NCBI RefSeq assembly: GCF_003053725.1
Contig: NZ_QAYC01000003.1
Span: 186,001 to 250,000, forward strand
Direction of reading: 5' to 3'
Source: Rhodovulum kholense
Lineage (GTDB): Bacteria > Pseudomonadota > Alphaproteobacteria > Rhodobacterales > Rhodobacteraceae
Length of the DNA: 64,000 bases
Of this stretch, positions 7,820 to 17,284 are shown piece by piece (the first letter of the stretch is position 1; each line of letters starts with the position of its first letter). Made by a program: the position numbers and the translations under genes. Under the pieces are notes generated by a model. It was not told the origin of the DNA. It ran no database searches and was given only the letters and a program-made list of their open reading frames with translations.

Positions 7820-9415
7820 ATGTTGCCGCTTCAAAGCCACGAATGCCCCGCGTTCGCCGCGCACCCCGCGCCCGAGGAGGCAGGAACCGCCTGCCCCCCG
7901 AGCGCCACCATCGATGCGTTTTCCTATCCGGTCTGGCCCGAGGCCCCGCATGGCCCGTTCGGCTATCTCTTTCCCGACGCGGCCGAGGCGCGGGGCGGGG
8001 TGGCGGCGACTGCCGCGCTGCGCGATCTGGCCTCGGCGATGGCGGGCCGGGGGACGGGCGGCGGGGACGATTCCGGCATGCCCGCGATCTATACCTATCT
8101 GGGACAGGTCATCGCCCGGGAACTGGCCGCCGGGACCGACCCCGAGGGTGGGCTGTCGGGGCTTGACCTCGACTGCGTCGATCCGCTGCCGCGCCGCCGG
8201 GCGATGGCCGATCTCAGCAATGACAGAAGCGGCCGGTTGAACCTCGAGAGCCTCTATGGCGCCGAGACGGGCGGGTGGCGGCGCGATCCGGCGGCCCCGG
8301 CCCGGCTCTGGTCGGGCGTGACCGGTCCGTCCGGGAGCATGGGGGAGGGGGTCCGGGTCGATCCGGCGCGGCGGAACCGCTGGCCGCAACCGGCCCTGGC
8401 CGAGCAGGACAAGGCCTATATCGGCGCTCCGCAGACAGATGCGGGCCTGGCGACGGCCGAGGTCCATCTGGTTCTGGCGCGGTTTCACAATGCGGTTGTC
8501 GCCCGGGCGCCGGGGATCGGCGGCCCCCGGGCCGAGGCGGGCGATACCGCCTTCGACTTCGCCCGGGACGAGGTGCGCAAGCACTTCCAGTGGCTTGTGG
8601 TCAACGACTACCTGCGCCGGATCTGTTTGCCCGAGGTTCTGGACGCGGTCATGGCCGAAGAGGCGCCGGTCTATCGCGATCTGCTGCAGCGCTGTCCCGG
8701 CCTGCCCGAGGGGCGGCTGCCGCTGCCCTTCGAGTTCCAGGCCGCCGCCATCCGTCTGGGCGAGACCATGGCCCGGCCGAGCTATGACTGGTCGGCGCGC
8801 CATGGCTTTGGCTGCGGAGCGGCATCCGTCGCCGGGCCGCCGGGGTGGCGGCGGGCGTCGGGGCGGATGGATTTCTCGCGCCTGACCGATGAAAGCGGCA
8901 CCCGTCCCGACCGCCATGCGCGCGGCATCAACACCCGGATCACGCCGGATCTGCTGTGCCTGCATGACGAGCCGCCGGGGCTGCACGGGCGGATGCGCCA
9001 GCTGGCCGAGCGCACGCTGCGCCGGGGGCTGCGGCTGAACCTGGCCTCGGGGCAGGACTGCCTGCGCGGGATGGCGCGGCTTGGAGTGCGGATCGCGCCG
9101 CTGAGCGCGGTCGAGCTGGCCGAGGGCCCCGGCGGCGGGGTTCTGGCGCGGGCCGGGATGCTCGAGGCGACGCCGCTTTGGTACTACATCCTGCGCGAGG
9201 CCGAAGCGCGGACCGGCGGGCGTCGTCTGGGCCCGCTGGGCAGCCGGATCGTGGCCGAGACCCTGGTGGGGCTCTGCGTCTGCGATCCCGACAGTTACTG
9301 GCACCATCTGGGGTCGGATCACGGCCGCTGGCATCCCCGCGACGGGGTCCGGCCGGCGGGCGAACCGGTCACGACGGTGGCAGCCTTGATCCGGGCGGCG
9401 GGCATGCGCGCCTGA
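7820..9415 (+). CDS. Heme-peroxidase (animal type) homologue lacking catalytic histidines
   Basis: A 531-residue protein recognisably of the animal heme peroxidase superfamily (PF03098). Segments LNLESLYG (140-147), AEVHLVLARFHNAVV (213-227), VRKHFQWLVVNDYLRRI (252-268) and PFEFQAAAIRLGETMARPSYDW (303-324) match its conserved blocks. The distal Asp-His of the FGQFIDHD block is replaced by A99-R100 in YLGQVIARE, and the proximal His of the RFGH block is E315 (RLGET). The distal Arg is kept (R221). Ordinary peroxidase activity is therefore unlikely. No clear signal peptide is seen. The ATG at 7820 follows GAGGGAAG; earlier in-frame starts would add poorly matching sequence. Confidence 0.75.
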   Translation: MLPLQSHECPAFAAHPAPEEAGTACPPSATIDAFSYPVWPEAPHGPFGYLFPDAAEARGGVAATAALRDLASAMAGRGTGGGDDSGMPAIYTYLGQVIARELAAGTDPEGGLSGLDLDCVDPLPRRRAMADLSNDRSGRLNLESLYGAETGGWRRDPAAPARLWSGVTGPSGSMGEGVRVDPARRNRWPQPALAEQDKAYIGAPQTDAGLATAEVHLVLARFHNAVVARAPGIGGPRAEAGDTAFDFARDEVRKHFQWLVVNDYLRRICLPEVLDAVMAEEAPVYRDLLQRCPGLPEGRLPLPFEFQAAAIRLGETMARPSYDWSARHGFGCGAASVAGPPGWRRASGRMDFSRLTDESGTRPDRHARGINTRITPDLLCLHDEPPGLHGRMRQLAERTLRRGLRLNLASGQDCLRGMARLGVRIAPLSAVELAEGPGGGVLARAGMLEATPLWYYILREAEARTGGRRLGPLGSRIVAETLVGLCVCDPDSYWHHLGSDHGRWHPRDGVRPAGEPVTTVAALIRAAGMRA

Positions 9416-10009
9416 CGCCGGATGCCTGTGCCGAGATCCTCCCTCGCACCCTCGGCACAGGCCAGCCTTTCGGACGCTCCAAAGGGGGGAGCGGGCGAAA
9501 GGTGGCTCGCGTGCTCCGGCGGCGTCCTGTCGCCGGAGGCCGGAGGCGGGGGCGGATGCGCAGTGCCTGGGGGTTGGTGACGAGGTCCAATGTCAGGTTT
9601 TTCGTCCGACGGCACGACTTGCGCATCCCGCCTCCGGCCACCGGCGCGCCTTGCGGCCCGGGCGGCCCCGCATTGCCAGACCGGCACCGGCCGGGCGGGC
9701 GGAGCGGGGACCGTCAGGCGCCGCGGCCGGGTTTGGTCGCCCGTTGCGGCGCGGCCGGAGCACGCCTTTTCACGCCGGTCCCGCCGGGGACCGGCGCGCA
9801 AGCTCCGCCGGGAGCGGGGCCGGGAAACGGGGCCGGGGACGGGTCTGGGAAACGGGGCCGGGAAACGGATCTGGGGGCAGGGGGCACCGCCCGCAGGCGG
9901 TCTTGCGCGATGCCGGTTCGCCATGGGCGGCGGTCGCGCAGGGTGGGGACCGCCCGCAGGCGGCGGGGCGCCCGGAAACGGGCGCCCCTTTTGCGATCGG
10001 GCCCGGGGA
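9416..10009. other. 594-nt gene-free stretch with G-tracts and repeats
   Basis: No credible gene. The plus strand has eleven runs of three or more G between 9810 and 9884, separated by 2-10 nt, which is a strong G-quadruplex-type pattern. GGGAAACGGGGCC-like units recur within it. The 14-mer CCGCCCGCAGGCGG occurs twice (9887-9900 and 9950-9963). The stretch ends in the hairpin at 9965-9992. Confidence 0.6.
9965..9992 (+). terminator. Perfect 10-bp hairpin with GAAA loop and T-tract
   Basis: GGGGCGCCCG (9965-9974), GAAA loop, CGGGCGCCCC (9979-9988), then TTTT. It is an excellent Rho-independent terminator for rightward transcription. The nearest rightward gene ends 550 nt earlier. Read leftward, it lies about 20 nt past the dctP stop and could also act there, although the T-run is then on the wrong side. 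Confidence 0.8.
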
Positions 10010-11050
10010 TCAGGCCCTGGTATAGCGGTAGGGCCGTCCCGCCTTCTGCATGTCTTCGTTGTATTTCTTGAAGATGTCGACGATCTTCGCCTTGGTCTCG
10101 GATTCCTCTGCGATCTCGTCCCAGAAGGTCCGGGCGGCGGTCTCGACCTGATCCCAGTCCTCGTCGGGGATCGAGGTCAGCTCCATCTTGGTGCCCTCGA
10201 CGCGCAGCCGCGCCTCGCCGCCCCAGTACCACCACTGACGGTAGTAATGCGACTGCTCCATGCAGACCCGCAGCAGCTCTTGCAGCCGTTCCGGCACCTC
10301 GTTCCAGCGGTCCATGTTGGCGAAGAAATGGCCGATCCAGGCGCCCGAGATGTTGTTGGTCAGGAAATACTTGGCAGGCCCGGCCCAGCCCACGGTGTAA
10401 TCCTCGGTGATGCCCGACCAGGCGACGCCGTCCAGCTCGCCGGTCTGCATCGCGACCTCGACATCCTCATAGGGCAGCGTCACCGGCACCACGCCGAACT
10501 GCGCGAGGAACCGGCCCGCCGTCGGGAAGGTGAAGACGCGCTTGCCCTTGAGGTCGTCGAGCGACTTGATCGGGCTGATCGTGGCGAAGTTGCAGGGATC
10601 CCAGGACCCGGCCGAGATGTGCTTGACGCCGACCTTTTCATATTCGGCGCCCCAGATCTCGTTCAGGCCGTACTGGTTGAACAGCACCGGCACATCGAGC
10701 GAATAGCGCGAGGCGAAGGGGAAATAGCCGCCGAAGACGGTGACCTCGGTCGGCGAGGCCATGGAATCGTCGTCGGACTGCACCGCGTCGATGGTGCCCT
10801 GCTGCATCGCGCGGAACAGCTCGCCCGTGGGGACCAGCTGGTCGGCAGTGTAAAGCTCGATCTCCATCTCGTCGCCGGCGATCTTGTTGAAGCTTTCGAT
10901 GGCGGGGCGGATGACGTGATCGGCCAGCGCGACGCCCGCATAGGTCTGCATCCGCCAGCGGATCTTGGACTGGGCGAGCGCCGGGGCGGCCAGACCGGCT
11001 GCGGCGGCGCCGACCCCGGCAGAGGCCAGGAACTTGCGTCTTGTGGTCAT
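10010..11050 (-). CDS. dctP: TRAP transporter solute-binding protein (DctP family)
   Basis: A 346-residue periplasmic binding protein of a tripartite ATP-independent transporter. The N-terminus has a twin-arginine signal (TTRRKFLASAG, then an Ala-rich core ending near residue 27, APALAQ), so it is probably exported folded by Tat. The body resembles the TakP/DctP group (for example KRVFTFPTAGRFLAQFG, ITEDYTVGWAGPAKYF). Substrate is unknown. It is the last gene of a leftward seven-gene run; usually the binding protein is first. A 99-nt gap separates it from dctM. Confidence 0.9.
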   Translation of the reverse strand: MTTRRKFLASAGVGAAAAGLAAPALAQSKIRWRMQTYAGVALADHVIRPAIESFNKIAGDEMEIELYTADQLVPTGELFRAMQQGTIDAVQSDDDSMASPTEVTVFGGYFPFASRYSLDVPVLFNQYGLNEIWGAEYEKVGVKHISAGSWDPCNFATISPIKSLDDLKGKRVFTFPTAGRFLAQFGVVPVTLPYEDVEVAMQTGELDGVAWSGITEDYTVGWAGPAKYFLTNNISGAWIGHFFANMDRWNEVPERLQELLRVCMEQSHYYRQWWYWGGEARLRVEGTKMELTSIPDEDWDQVETAARTFWDEIAEESETKAKIVDIFKKYNEDMQKAGRPYRYTRA

Positions 11051-11149
11051 CGTCTTCTCTCCTTGTTGGCAGAGGGCTTTTGCCCCCCGGTTTTCCGGAC
11101 CCCGCGACCCGGGGCTCCGTTTTGAAGGGCCGTTTCTTTGGGGCCGTCT

Positions 11150-12475
11150 TCAGAGGCCGTAGACCTGATGCGGCAGCCAGAGCGCGATCTGCGGAAAGGC
11201 CATGACGATGGCCAGCGCCGCGATCATCACCAGAACGAAGGGCACGATCGAGGCGTAGATGTCCTTCAGCCCGATCTCTTTCGGGGCCATCGCCTTCATC
11301 AGGAAGAGGTTATAGCCGAAGGGCGGTGTCATGTAGGCGATCTGGGTGGTGATGGTGTAAAGCACCCCGTACCAGATCAGGTCGAACCCCAGCGCCTTGA
11401 CCAGCGGAATGTAAAGCGGCGCCACGATCACCAGCATCGCGGTATCGTCGAGGAAGGTCCCCATCAGGATGAAGCTCAGCTGCATCAGGATCAGGATCAT
11501 CCAGGGGTCGAGGCCCAGCTTTTCGGTGAAGAGGCTCTCGATGGCCTTGACGGCGCCCAGCCCGTCGAAGACCGCGCCGAAGGCCATGGCGGCGACGATG
11601 ATCCACATGAACATGCAGGACACCGCCAGCGTCTGGCGCACCGAGGTCTCGAACACCGTGCGACTCATCCGCCCCTTCAGCACCGCCGCGACCAGCGCCG
11701 CCAGCGCGCCGATGGCCGAGCTTTCCACAAGCGAGGTCCAGCCGTTGACGAAGGGCACCATCATCGTGGCGAAGATCACCAGCGGCAGCACGCCCGCGCC
11801 CAACAGCCGGACCTTTTCGGCGAAGGCGATCCCGGCGCGTTCCTCGGGCGGCAGGACCGGGCCCAGCCCGGGCGAGATCCGGCAGTGCAGGTAGATATAG
11901 AGGATGAAGAGCCCGGCCATCAGCAGCCCCGGCAGGATGCCCGCCAGCCAGAGCTGACCGACCGGCTGGCGCGCGATCATGGCATACAGCACCAGAACGA
12001 CCGAAGGTGGCACCAGAATGCCCAGCGAGGATCCCGCCTGGATCACCCCCGTGACCATCCGCTTGTCATAGCCGCGCCTCAGCAGTTCCGGCAGGGCGAT
12101 GGTCGCGCCGATGGCCATGCCCGCGACCGACAGCCCGTTCATCGCCGAGATCAGCACCATCAGCCCGATGGTGCCGATGGCCAGCCCGCCCGGCACCGGC
12201 CCCATCCAGACATGGAACATCTTGTAAAGATCGTCGGCGATGCGGCTTTCGGACAGCACGTAGCCCATGAAGATGAACATCGGCAGGGTCAGCAGCGGAT
12301 ACCATTTCATCAGCTTCATCGAGGCCGAGAACGGAATGACCGACCCGCCCGTCCCCCACAGCGCCAGCGCGGCCACCGCCGCCACCGCCCCGATGGCGCC
12401 GAAGACCCGTTGTCCGGTCATCAGCATCAGCATCATCGAGGCGAACATCAGGATTGCGATCATCTCGTAGGACAT
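11150..12475 (-). CDS. dctM: TRAP transporter large permease (DctM)
   Basis: A 441-residue protein with about twelve hydrophobic segments. It is the large channel subunit that couples Na+ to uptake of the ligand delivered by the binding protein. It has DctM-family sequence such as PLLTLPMFIFMGYVLSES and the TPPFGYNLFLMKA motif near the C-terminus. It starts 3 nt after the dctQ stop. Confidence 0.94.
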   Translation of the reverse strand: MSYEMIAILMFASMMLMLMTGQRVFGAIGAVAAVAALALWGTGGSVIPFSASMKLMKWYPLLTLPMFIFMGYVLSESRIADDLYKMFHVWMGPVPGGLAIGTIGLMVLISAMNGLSVAGMAIGATIALPELLRRGYDKRMVTGVIQAGSSLGILVPPSVVLVLYAMIARQPVGQLWLAGILPGLLMAGLFILYIYLHCRISPGLGPVLPPEERAGIAFAEKVRLLGAGVLPLVIFATMMVPFVNGWTSLVESSAIGALAALVAAVLKGRMSRTVFETSVRQTLAVSCMFMWIIVAAMAFGAVFDGLGAVKAIESLFTEKLGLDPWMILILMQLSFILMGTFLDDTAMLVIVAPLYIPLVKALGFDLIWYGVLYTITTQIAYMTPPFGYNLFLMKAMAPKEIGLKDIYASIVPFVLVMIAALAIVMAFPQIALWLPHQVYGL

Positions 12476-12478
12476 GGG

Positions 12479-12985
12479 CTAAAGCTCCTCGCCGCGGATA
12501 TGGGCGATGTCCTTGAAGAGCTCGGAGACGGCCTGCAGGATCATCAGGAAGAGGCCGAGGCACATGACCGACTTGATCGGCCAGAGCACCGGGCGCCAGG
12601 CGGTCGGGCTGCGCTCGTTGTACTGGATCGCGTAGATCAGGCTGTCGATGCCGCCATAAAGCAGCACGCCCAGGAAGAAGATCAGGAAGAGCACGGTAAA
12701 GCTGTCGACCCAGGCCCGCGTCTGCACCGACCAGCGGCCGTAGAACAGGTCCATCCGCACGTTCGACCCCAGCTGGATCGAATAGGGCCCGCCCATGATG
12801 TAATAGGCGACCATCGCGAACTGGGCCATTTCCAGCGTCCAGAGCGAGGGCAGGAAGAAGGTCTTCGAGATCGAGGACCACAGCAGGATCCCCATCATCA
12901 CGAAGATCCCGTACATCATCACCCGGCCGATGTGGTAATTGACCCCGTCGACCGTGCGCACATAGCCGCGCATGAACCCGGTCAT
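12479..12985 (-). CDS. dctQ: TRAP transporter small permease (DctQ)
   Basis: A 168-residue, four-helix membrane subunit of the same TRAP system. Identified from its size, hydrophobic pattern (for example MYGIFVMMGILLWSSIS) and position directly before dctM. 178 nt of gene-free DNA separates it from the alcohol dehydrogenase gene upstream; that gap could hold a promoter or a processing site that sets transporter level apart from the enzymes. Confidence 0.9.
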   Translation of the reverse strand: MTGFMRGYVRTVDGVNYHIGRVMMYGIFVMMGILLWSSISKTFFLPSLWTLEMAQFAMVAYYIMGGPYSIQLGSNVRMDLFYGRWSVQTRAWVDSFTVLFLIFFLGVLLYGGIDSLIYAIQYNERSPTAWRPVLWPIKSVMCLGLFLMILQAVSELFKDIAHIRGEEL

Positions 12986-13163
12986 GGCGCCGCCTTTCGC
13001 GCGGGCGCGCCGATCCTTGTGGCTGTCATGCCGTCACCATTTCCCTGTTGCCCCGTCATCCTGCCGCGAGTGTTGTCCCGCGTGCGCTTTGGGGTCCATT
13101 CCTGGTCTCCGGCGGCCGGGCTCGCGCCGCCCGCCGGTCTCTTTCAGGGCGCGTCTGCCCGTT

Positions 13164-14309
13164 TCAGAGGCAATCCTCCAACAGACGGCGCGTGTTCTCG
13201 GCCGTCATCTCGACCGGATTGCCGCCGGTCGAGGGGTCTTTCAGCGCCGAGGCCGTAAGCGCGTCGAGATCGGGGTCGGTGACCCCCAGCGCGGTCAGGC
13301 TGGCCGGGATGCCCAGCTCGGCATTCAGACGGCCGACCAGCGCATAGAAGGCGTCGAAATCGTGGCCGATGCCCAGATAGGCGGCGGCCCGGCCCAGACG
13401 GTCCTCGATGGCGGGGCGGTTCATCCGCAGGACGGGCTGCATCACGGTGGCGTTGGTGGTGCCGTGATGGGTGTTGTGCACGGCGCCTATGGGATGCGAG
13501 ATCGCATGGATCGCGCCCAGGCCCTTCTGGAAGGCAACCGCGCCCATCATCGCCGCCGACATCATCTGCGCGCGGGCCTCAAGGTCGGTGCCGTCGGCAT
13601 AGGCGCGGGGCAGGTACTCGGTCACGAGCCGAAGCCCCTCCAGCGCGATGCCTTGCGACATCGGGTGGTAATGCGGCGAGCAATAGGCCTCGAGGCAATG
13701 GGCGAAGGCATCCATGCCGGTGCCCGCGGTGATCGCTTTCGGCATGCCGACGGTCAGTTCCGGGTCGCAGATCACGACGCCGGGCAGCACCTTCGGGTGG
13801 AAGATGATCTTCTTCTCATGGGTTTCGGAATTGGTCAGCACGCTGGCGCGGCCGACCTCGGACCCGGTGCCCGCGGTGGTCGGCACCGCCACGATGGGGG
13901 CGATGGCATCGGCATCGGCGCGGGTCCACCAGTCGCCGATATCCTCGAAATCCCAGACCGGGCGGGTCTGGCCCGCCATGAACGCGACCATCTTGCCCAG
14001 ATCGAGCCCCGAGCCGCCGCCGAAGGCGATCACCCCGTCATGACCCCCGGCCCGGTAGGCCTCGAGCCCGAGCGCGAGATTCAGCTCGGTCGGGTTCGCG
14101 TCGACCTCGGCAAAGACCGCGCGGCCGAGCCCCGCGGCCTCGAGGATGTCCAGCGCGCGAGCGGTGATCGGCAGCCCTGCGAGCCCCTTGTCGGTCACCA
14201 AGAGCGGCCGGATCAGCCCCGCCGCGGCACAGGCCGCGGGCAGTTCCGCGATGCGGCCTGCGCCGAAGCGGATGGCGGTGGGATAGGACCAGTTGGCGTT
14301 CGGCGTCAT
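13164..14309 (-). CDS. Iron-containing alcohol dehydrogenase
   Basis: A 381-residue group III (iron-type) NAD(P)-dependent alcohol dehydrogenase. The nucleotide-binding GGGSGLD is at 97-103. The metal ligands are in place: D200 and H204 (GMDAFAHCLEAY), H268 (AIHAISHPIG) and a His of the HNTHHG segment near 281. It abuts the aldehyde dehydrogenase gene with no spacer (that stop is 14310-14312), so alcohol and aldehyde oxidation are probably consecutive steps. The physiological alcohol is unknown. Confidence 0.92.
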   Translation of the reverse strand: MTPNANWSYPTAIRFGAGRIAELPAACAAAGLIRPLLVTDKGLAGLPITARALDILEAAGLGRAVFAEVDANPTELNLALGLEAYRAGGHDGVIAFGGGSGLDLGKMVAFMAGQTRPVWDFEDIGDWWTRADADAIAPIVAVPTTAGTGSEVGRASVLTNSETHEKKIIFHPKVLPGVVICDPELTVGMPKAITAGTGMDAFAHCLEAYCSPHYHPMSQGIALEGLRLVTEYLPRAYADGTDLEARAQMMSAAMMGAVAFQKGLGAIHAISHPIGAVHNTHHGTTNATVMQPVLRMNRPAIEDRLGRAAAYLGIGHDFDAFYALVGRLNAELGIPASLTALGVTDPDLDALTASALKDPSTGGNPVEMTAENTRRLLEDCL

Positions 14310-15686
14310 TCAGAGTTTCCTCAGGTGATAGGATTTCGGACGGGTCAGGTTGTGGAAACCGATCACCGACAGCCCGCCACCCCGGCCGGTATCCTTGCAG
14401 CCGGTCCAGCAGAGCGCCGGGTCGAGATAGTCGGCCCGGTTCAGGAAGACGGTGCCGGTCTCGATCTGCCGGCCGATCCGCTCGGCCCGCGCCACATCAT
14501 TGGTCCAGAGCGAACAGGTCAGCCCGTAATCGCTGTCATTCATCAGCCGGATCGCCTCTTCGTCGTCCTTCACCGGCATGATGCCGACCACGGGGCCGAA
14601 GCTTTCCTCGCGCATCACCCGCATCTCGTGGGTCACGCCGGTCAGGATCTGCGGCATGAGGTAGGTGCCGCCATCCTGCGGGAAGAGCGCGGGGTCGATC
14701 ATCGCCCTGGCGCCAGCGGCCACGGCCTCGGCGGTCTGGGCGCGCACCAGATCGGCAAAGCGCGCCTGCGCCATCGGGCCGATGGTGGTCTCGGGGTCGA
14801 GCGGGTCGCCCAGCCGGTAGCCCTCGACCAGTTTCACCGCCTTCTCGACGAAACTGTCGTAAAGGCTTTCGGCCACGTAGATCCGCTCGATCCCGCAGCA
14901 GCACTGGCCCGAATTGTACATCGCCCCGTCGATCAGCACCTCGACCGCCATGTCGAGATTGCAGTCCTCCATCACGTAGCCCGGGTCCTTGCCGCCAAGT
15001 TCGAGCCCCAGCGGCGTGAAGGTGCCGGCCGCCGCGCGCTCGATGGCGCGCCCGCCGCCGACCGAGCCGGTGAAGTTGACGAAGCCGAAGGCGCGTTCGG
15101 CGATCAGCGCCGAGGTGGTGTCGTGATCGAGGAAGACGTTCATGAAGACGTCGTCGGGCACGCCCGCCTCGTGGAAGGCGCGCGCCATCCGTTCGCCCAC
15201 CAGAAGCGTCTGGGTCGCGTGTTTCAGCATCACCGTGTTGCCCGCGATCAGCGCGGGCGCGACGGTGTTGATCGCGGTCATGTAGGGATAGTTCCAGGGC
15301 GCGATCACCAGCACCACGCCATGCGGATCGCGGGCGACATAGCGCTTGAAGCTGCCGCTGTCCTCGGCCTCGATCGGGGCCAGCGCCGTCTCGGCGATCT
15401 GGGCCATGTATTTCGCGCGCTCTTCGAAGCCGCGGAATTCGCCGCCATAGCGGACCGGGCGGCCCATCTGGCGCGCGAGTTCGGGCACGATGGCGTCGTT
15501 CATCGCGCCGACATTGGCGACGCCTTTCAGCACCAGGTCGATGCGTTCGGCCAGCGGCCGCGCGGCCCAGGCGGCCTGGGCTGCGCGGGCGCGCGCCACA
15601 GCGGCGCGGGCGGCTTCGGGCGCGAGCGCCTCGCGTTCGGCCAGAACCGATCCGTCGATGGGAGAGATACAGGTCAATGTGGTCAT
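14310..15686 (-). CDS. NAD(P)-dependent aldehyde dehydrogenase
   Basis: A 458-residue aldehyde dehydrogenase superfamily member. Catalytic parts are visible: APWNYP (129-134), Glu229 in LELGGKDP, and the cysteine cluster SGQCCCG, in which C263 takes the catalytic position. It probably oxidises the aldehyde made by the neighbouring transaminase or alcohol dehydrogenase. It lies between the ligase gene and the alcohol dehydrogenase in the leftward cluster. Confidence 0.92.
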   Translation of the reverse strand: MTTLTCISPIDGSVLAEREALAPEAARAAVARARAAQAAWAARPLAERIDLVLKGVANVGAMNDAIVPELARQMGRPVRYGGEFRGFEERAKYMAQIAETALAPIEAEDSGSFKRYVARDPHGVVLVIAPWNYPYMTAINTVAPALIAGNTVMLKHATQTLLVGERMARAFHEAGVPDDVFMNVFLDHDTTSALIAERAFGFVNFTGSVGGGRAIERAAAGTFTPLGLELGGKDPGYVMEDCNLDMAVEVLIDGAMYNSGQCCCGIERIYVAESLYDSFVEKAVKLVEGYRLGDPLDPETTIGPMAQARFADLVRAQTAEAVAAGARAMIDPALFPQDGGTYLMPQILTGVTHEMRVMREESFGPVVGIMPVKDDEEAIRLMNDSDYGLTCSLWTNDVARAERIGRQIETGTVFLNRADYLDPALCWTGCKDTGRGGGLSVIGFHNLTRPKSYHLRKL

Positions 15687-15774
15687 CGGAGGGTCTTCCG
15701 TTGTGAAAGGTCCGGGCCCGTGCGGCGCCTGTCCGCGCCAAGGGCCGATCTTCGTTGGAGGCGGTCCGGGCGCA

Positions 15775-17139
15775 TCAGGCGCGCTCGAAGCCGCGGGCGA
15801 GTTCCCAGTCGGTCACCGCCAGGTCGAAGGCGTCCTGTTCGACCTCGGCGGCACGGGTGTAGTGGTCGACGACGAAATCGCCCATCGCCGCGCGCAGCAT
15901 GGCCGAGGACCGGAGCGTTTCCGTCGCCTCGCGCAGGGTGCGCGGAATTTCCGGCACGTCGGCGCTTTCGTAGATGTCGCCCCGGGTGGGCGGGGCCAGG
16001 TCCAGCTTTTCCTCGATGCCCCTGAGCCCGGCGGCCAGCAGGGCTGCCAGCGCCAGATAGGGGTTGATGTCGGACCCGGCGATCCGGCATTCGATCCGCA
16101 CGCCCGGGGTGTTCTCGCCGCACAGACGGAACCCGGCGGTGCGGTTGTCGACCGACCAGACCGTCTTCGTCGGCGCGAAGGTGCCCTTGACGAAGCGCTT
16201 GTAGCTGTTGACGTAGGGCGCGAGGAACACGGTCAGATCGGCGGCATATTTGATCTGGCCCGCCACGTACTGGCGCATCAACTCGGACATGCCGTGATCG
16301 GCGCCCTTCTCGAAAAACGCGTTCCGGCCGTCCTTCCACAGCGACTGGTGCACATGGGCGGCGCTGCCGACCCGGTCCTTGTGCCATTTCGGCAGGAAGG
16401 TCGCGGCATGGCCCTGGGCCCAGGCGATCTCCTTGGTCGCGTGCTTGGCGATGGTGTGGTAATCGGCCGCCAGCAGGGCCGGGCCGTATTTGATGTTCAG
16501 CTCTTCCTGCCCGGCCTCGGCCTCGCCCTTGGAATTCTCGACCGGAATGCCCGCGGCCCAGAGATGGTTGCGCAGGGGCCGCATCACCGCCTCTTCCTTG
16601 GTGGTCTGGAAGATGTTGTAGTCCTCGTTATAGGCGCTGATCGGGGTCAGGTCGCGAAAGCCCGAGGCGGCGATCTCGCGCAGGCTCTTCTCGAAGAGGA
16701 AGAATTCAAGCTCGGTCGCCATGATCGGGGTCAGGCCCATCGCCTCGGCCCGCGCGACCTGCGCCTTCAGCACCTGGCGGGGGGCATGGGGCACGGGGTC
16801 GTGGCTGTGATGGTCGAGCAGGTCGCACAGCACCAGCGCCGTTCCCTCCAGCCAGGGCACCGGGCGGATCGTTTCGAGGTCGGGCTTCATCACATAATCG
16901 CCGTAGCCCGCGCGCCAGGAGGTCGAGGCATAGCCGTCGGGCGTGGCCATTTCCAGATCGGTGGCCAGCAGGTAGTTGCAGCAATGGGTTTCTTCCCAGG
17001 CGCTGTCGACGAAATGCTGCGCGACGAAGCGCTTGCCCATCAGCCGGCCCTGCATGTCGATCAGGCAGACCAGAACCGTGTCGATCCCGCCCTCGGCCAC
17101 GGCCCTCTTCAACGCATCGAAACTCATCTGGCCGGGCAT
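15775..17139 (-). CDS. Glutamine-synthetase-like ligase (gamma-glutamyl-amine ligase type)
   Basis: A 454-residue glutamine synthetase superfamily enzyme of the PuuA/IpuC/GlnT-like kind. Metal- and ATP-site segments are present (ATELEFFLFE, ENSKGEAEAGQEELNI, GSAAHVHQSLW, CRIAGSDINPYLALAA). It lacks the C-terminal adenylylation region of GlnA. Its setting (transaminase, aldehyde and alcohol dehydrogenases, TRAP uptake, no ammonium genes) argues for attaching glutamate to an amine substrate instead of general nitrogen assimilation. No PuuB oxidase or PuuD hydrolase is nearby, so the exact route is unclear. Confidence 0.88.
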   Translation of the reverse strand: MPGQMSFDALKRAVAEGGIDTVLVCLIDMQGRLMGKRFVAQHFVDSAWEETHCCNYLLATDLEMATPDGYASTSWRAGYGDYVMKPDLETIRPVPWLEGTALVLCDLLDHHSHDPVPHAPRQVLKAQVARAEAMGLTPIMATELEFFLFEKSLREIAASGFRDLTPISAYNEDYNIFQTTKEEAVMRPLRNHLWAAGIPVENSKGEAEAGQEELNIKYGPALLAADYHTIAKHATKEIAWAQGHAATFLPKWHKDRVGSAAHVHQSLWKDGRNAFFEKGADHGMSELMRQYVAGQIKYAADLTVFLAPYVNSYKRFVKGTFAPTKTVWSVDNRTAGFRLCGENTPGVRIECRIAGSDINPYLALAALLAAGLRGIEEKLDLAPPTRGDIYESADVPEIPRTLREATETLRSSAMLRAAMGDFVVDHYTRAAEVEQDAFDLAVTDWELARGFERA

Positions 17140-17284
17140 CGGGTGGTCTCCTGTCGTTGGGTGTCGGACCGGGGTCCTTTATCGGGCGGCTTTGCCATCC
17201 CGTTCTTTTCTCTGCCTTCCGGTGAAGATCAGAATGCGCCGGATTTCAAGCTCGTCTTTGGGACAGGGGGCCGGGCGTCGCGGG

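Noticed and set aside
11138-13258. A 706-codon His/Gln/Asp-rich open frame on the plus strand
   Set aside because: It is the complement of dctM and dctQ; composition is what reversed membrane-protein codons give.
12972-16025. A 1017-codon plus-strand frame
   Set aside because: Covers the complements of the alcohol and aldehyde dehydrogenase genes, both clearly real on the minus strand.
15775-17139. Annotation as the housekeeping glutamine synthetase glnA
   Set aside because: Sequence is of the PuuA/IpuC-like group, lacks the GlnA adenylylation region, and lies in an amine-catabolic setting without glnB.
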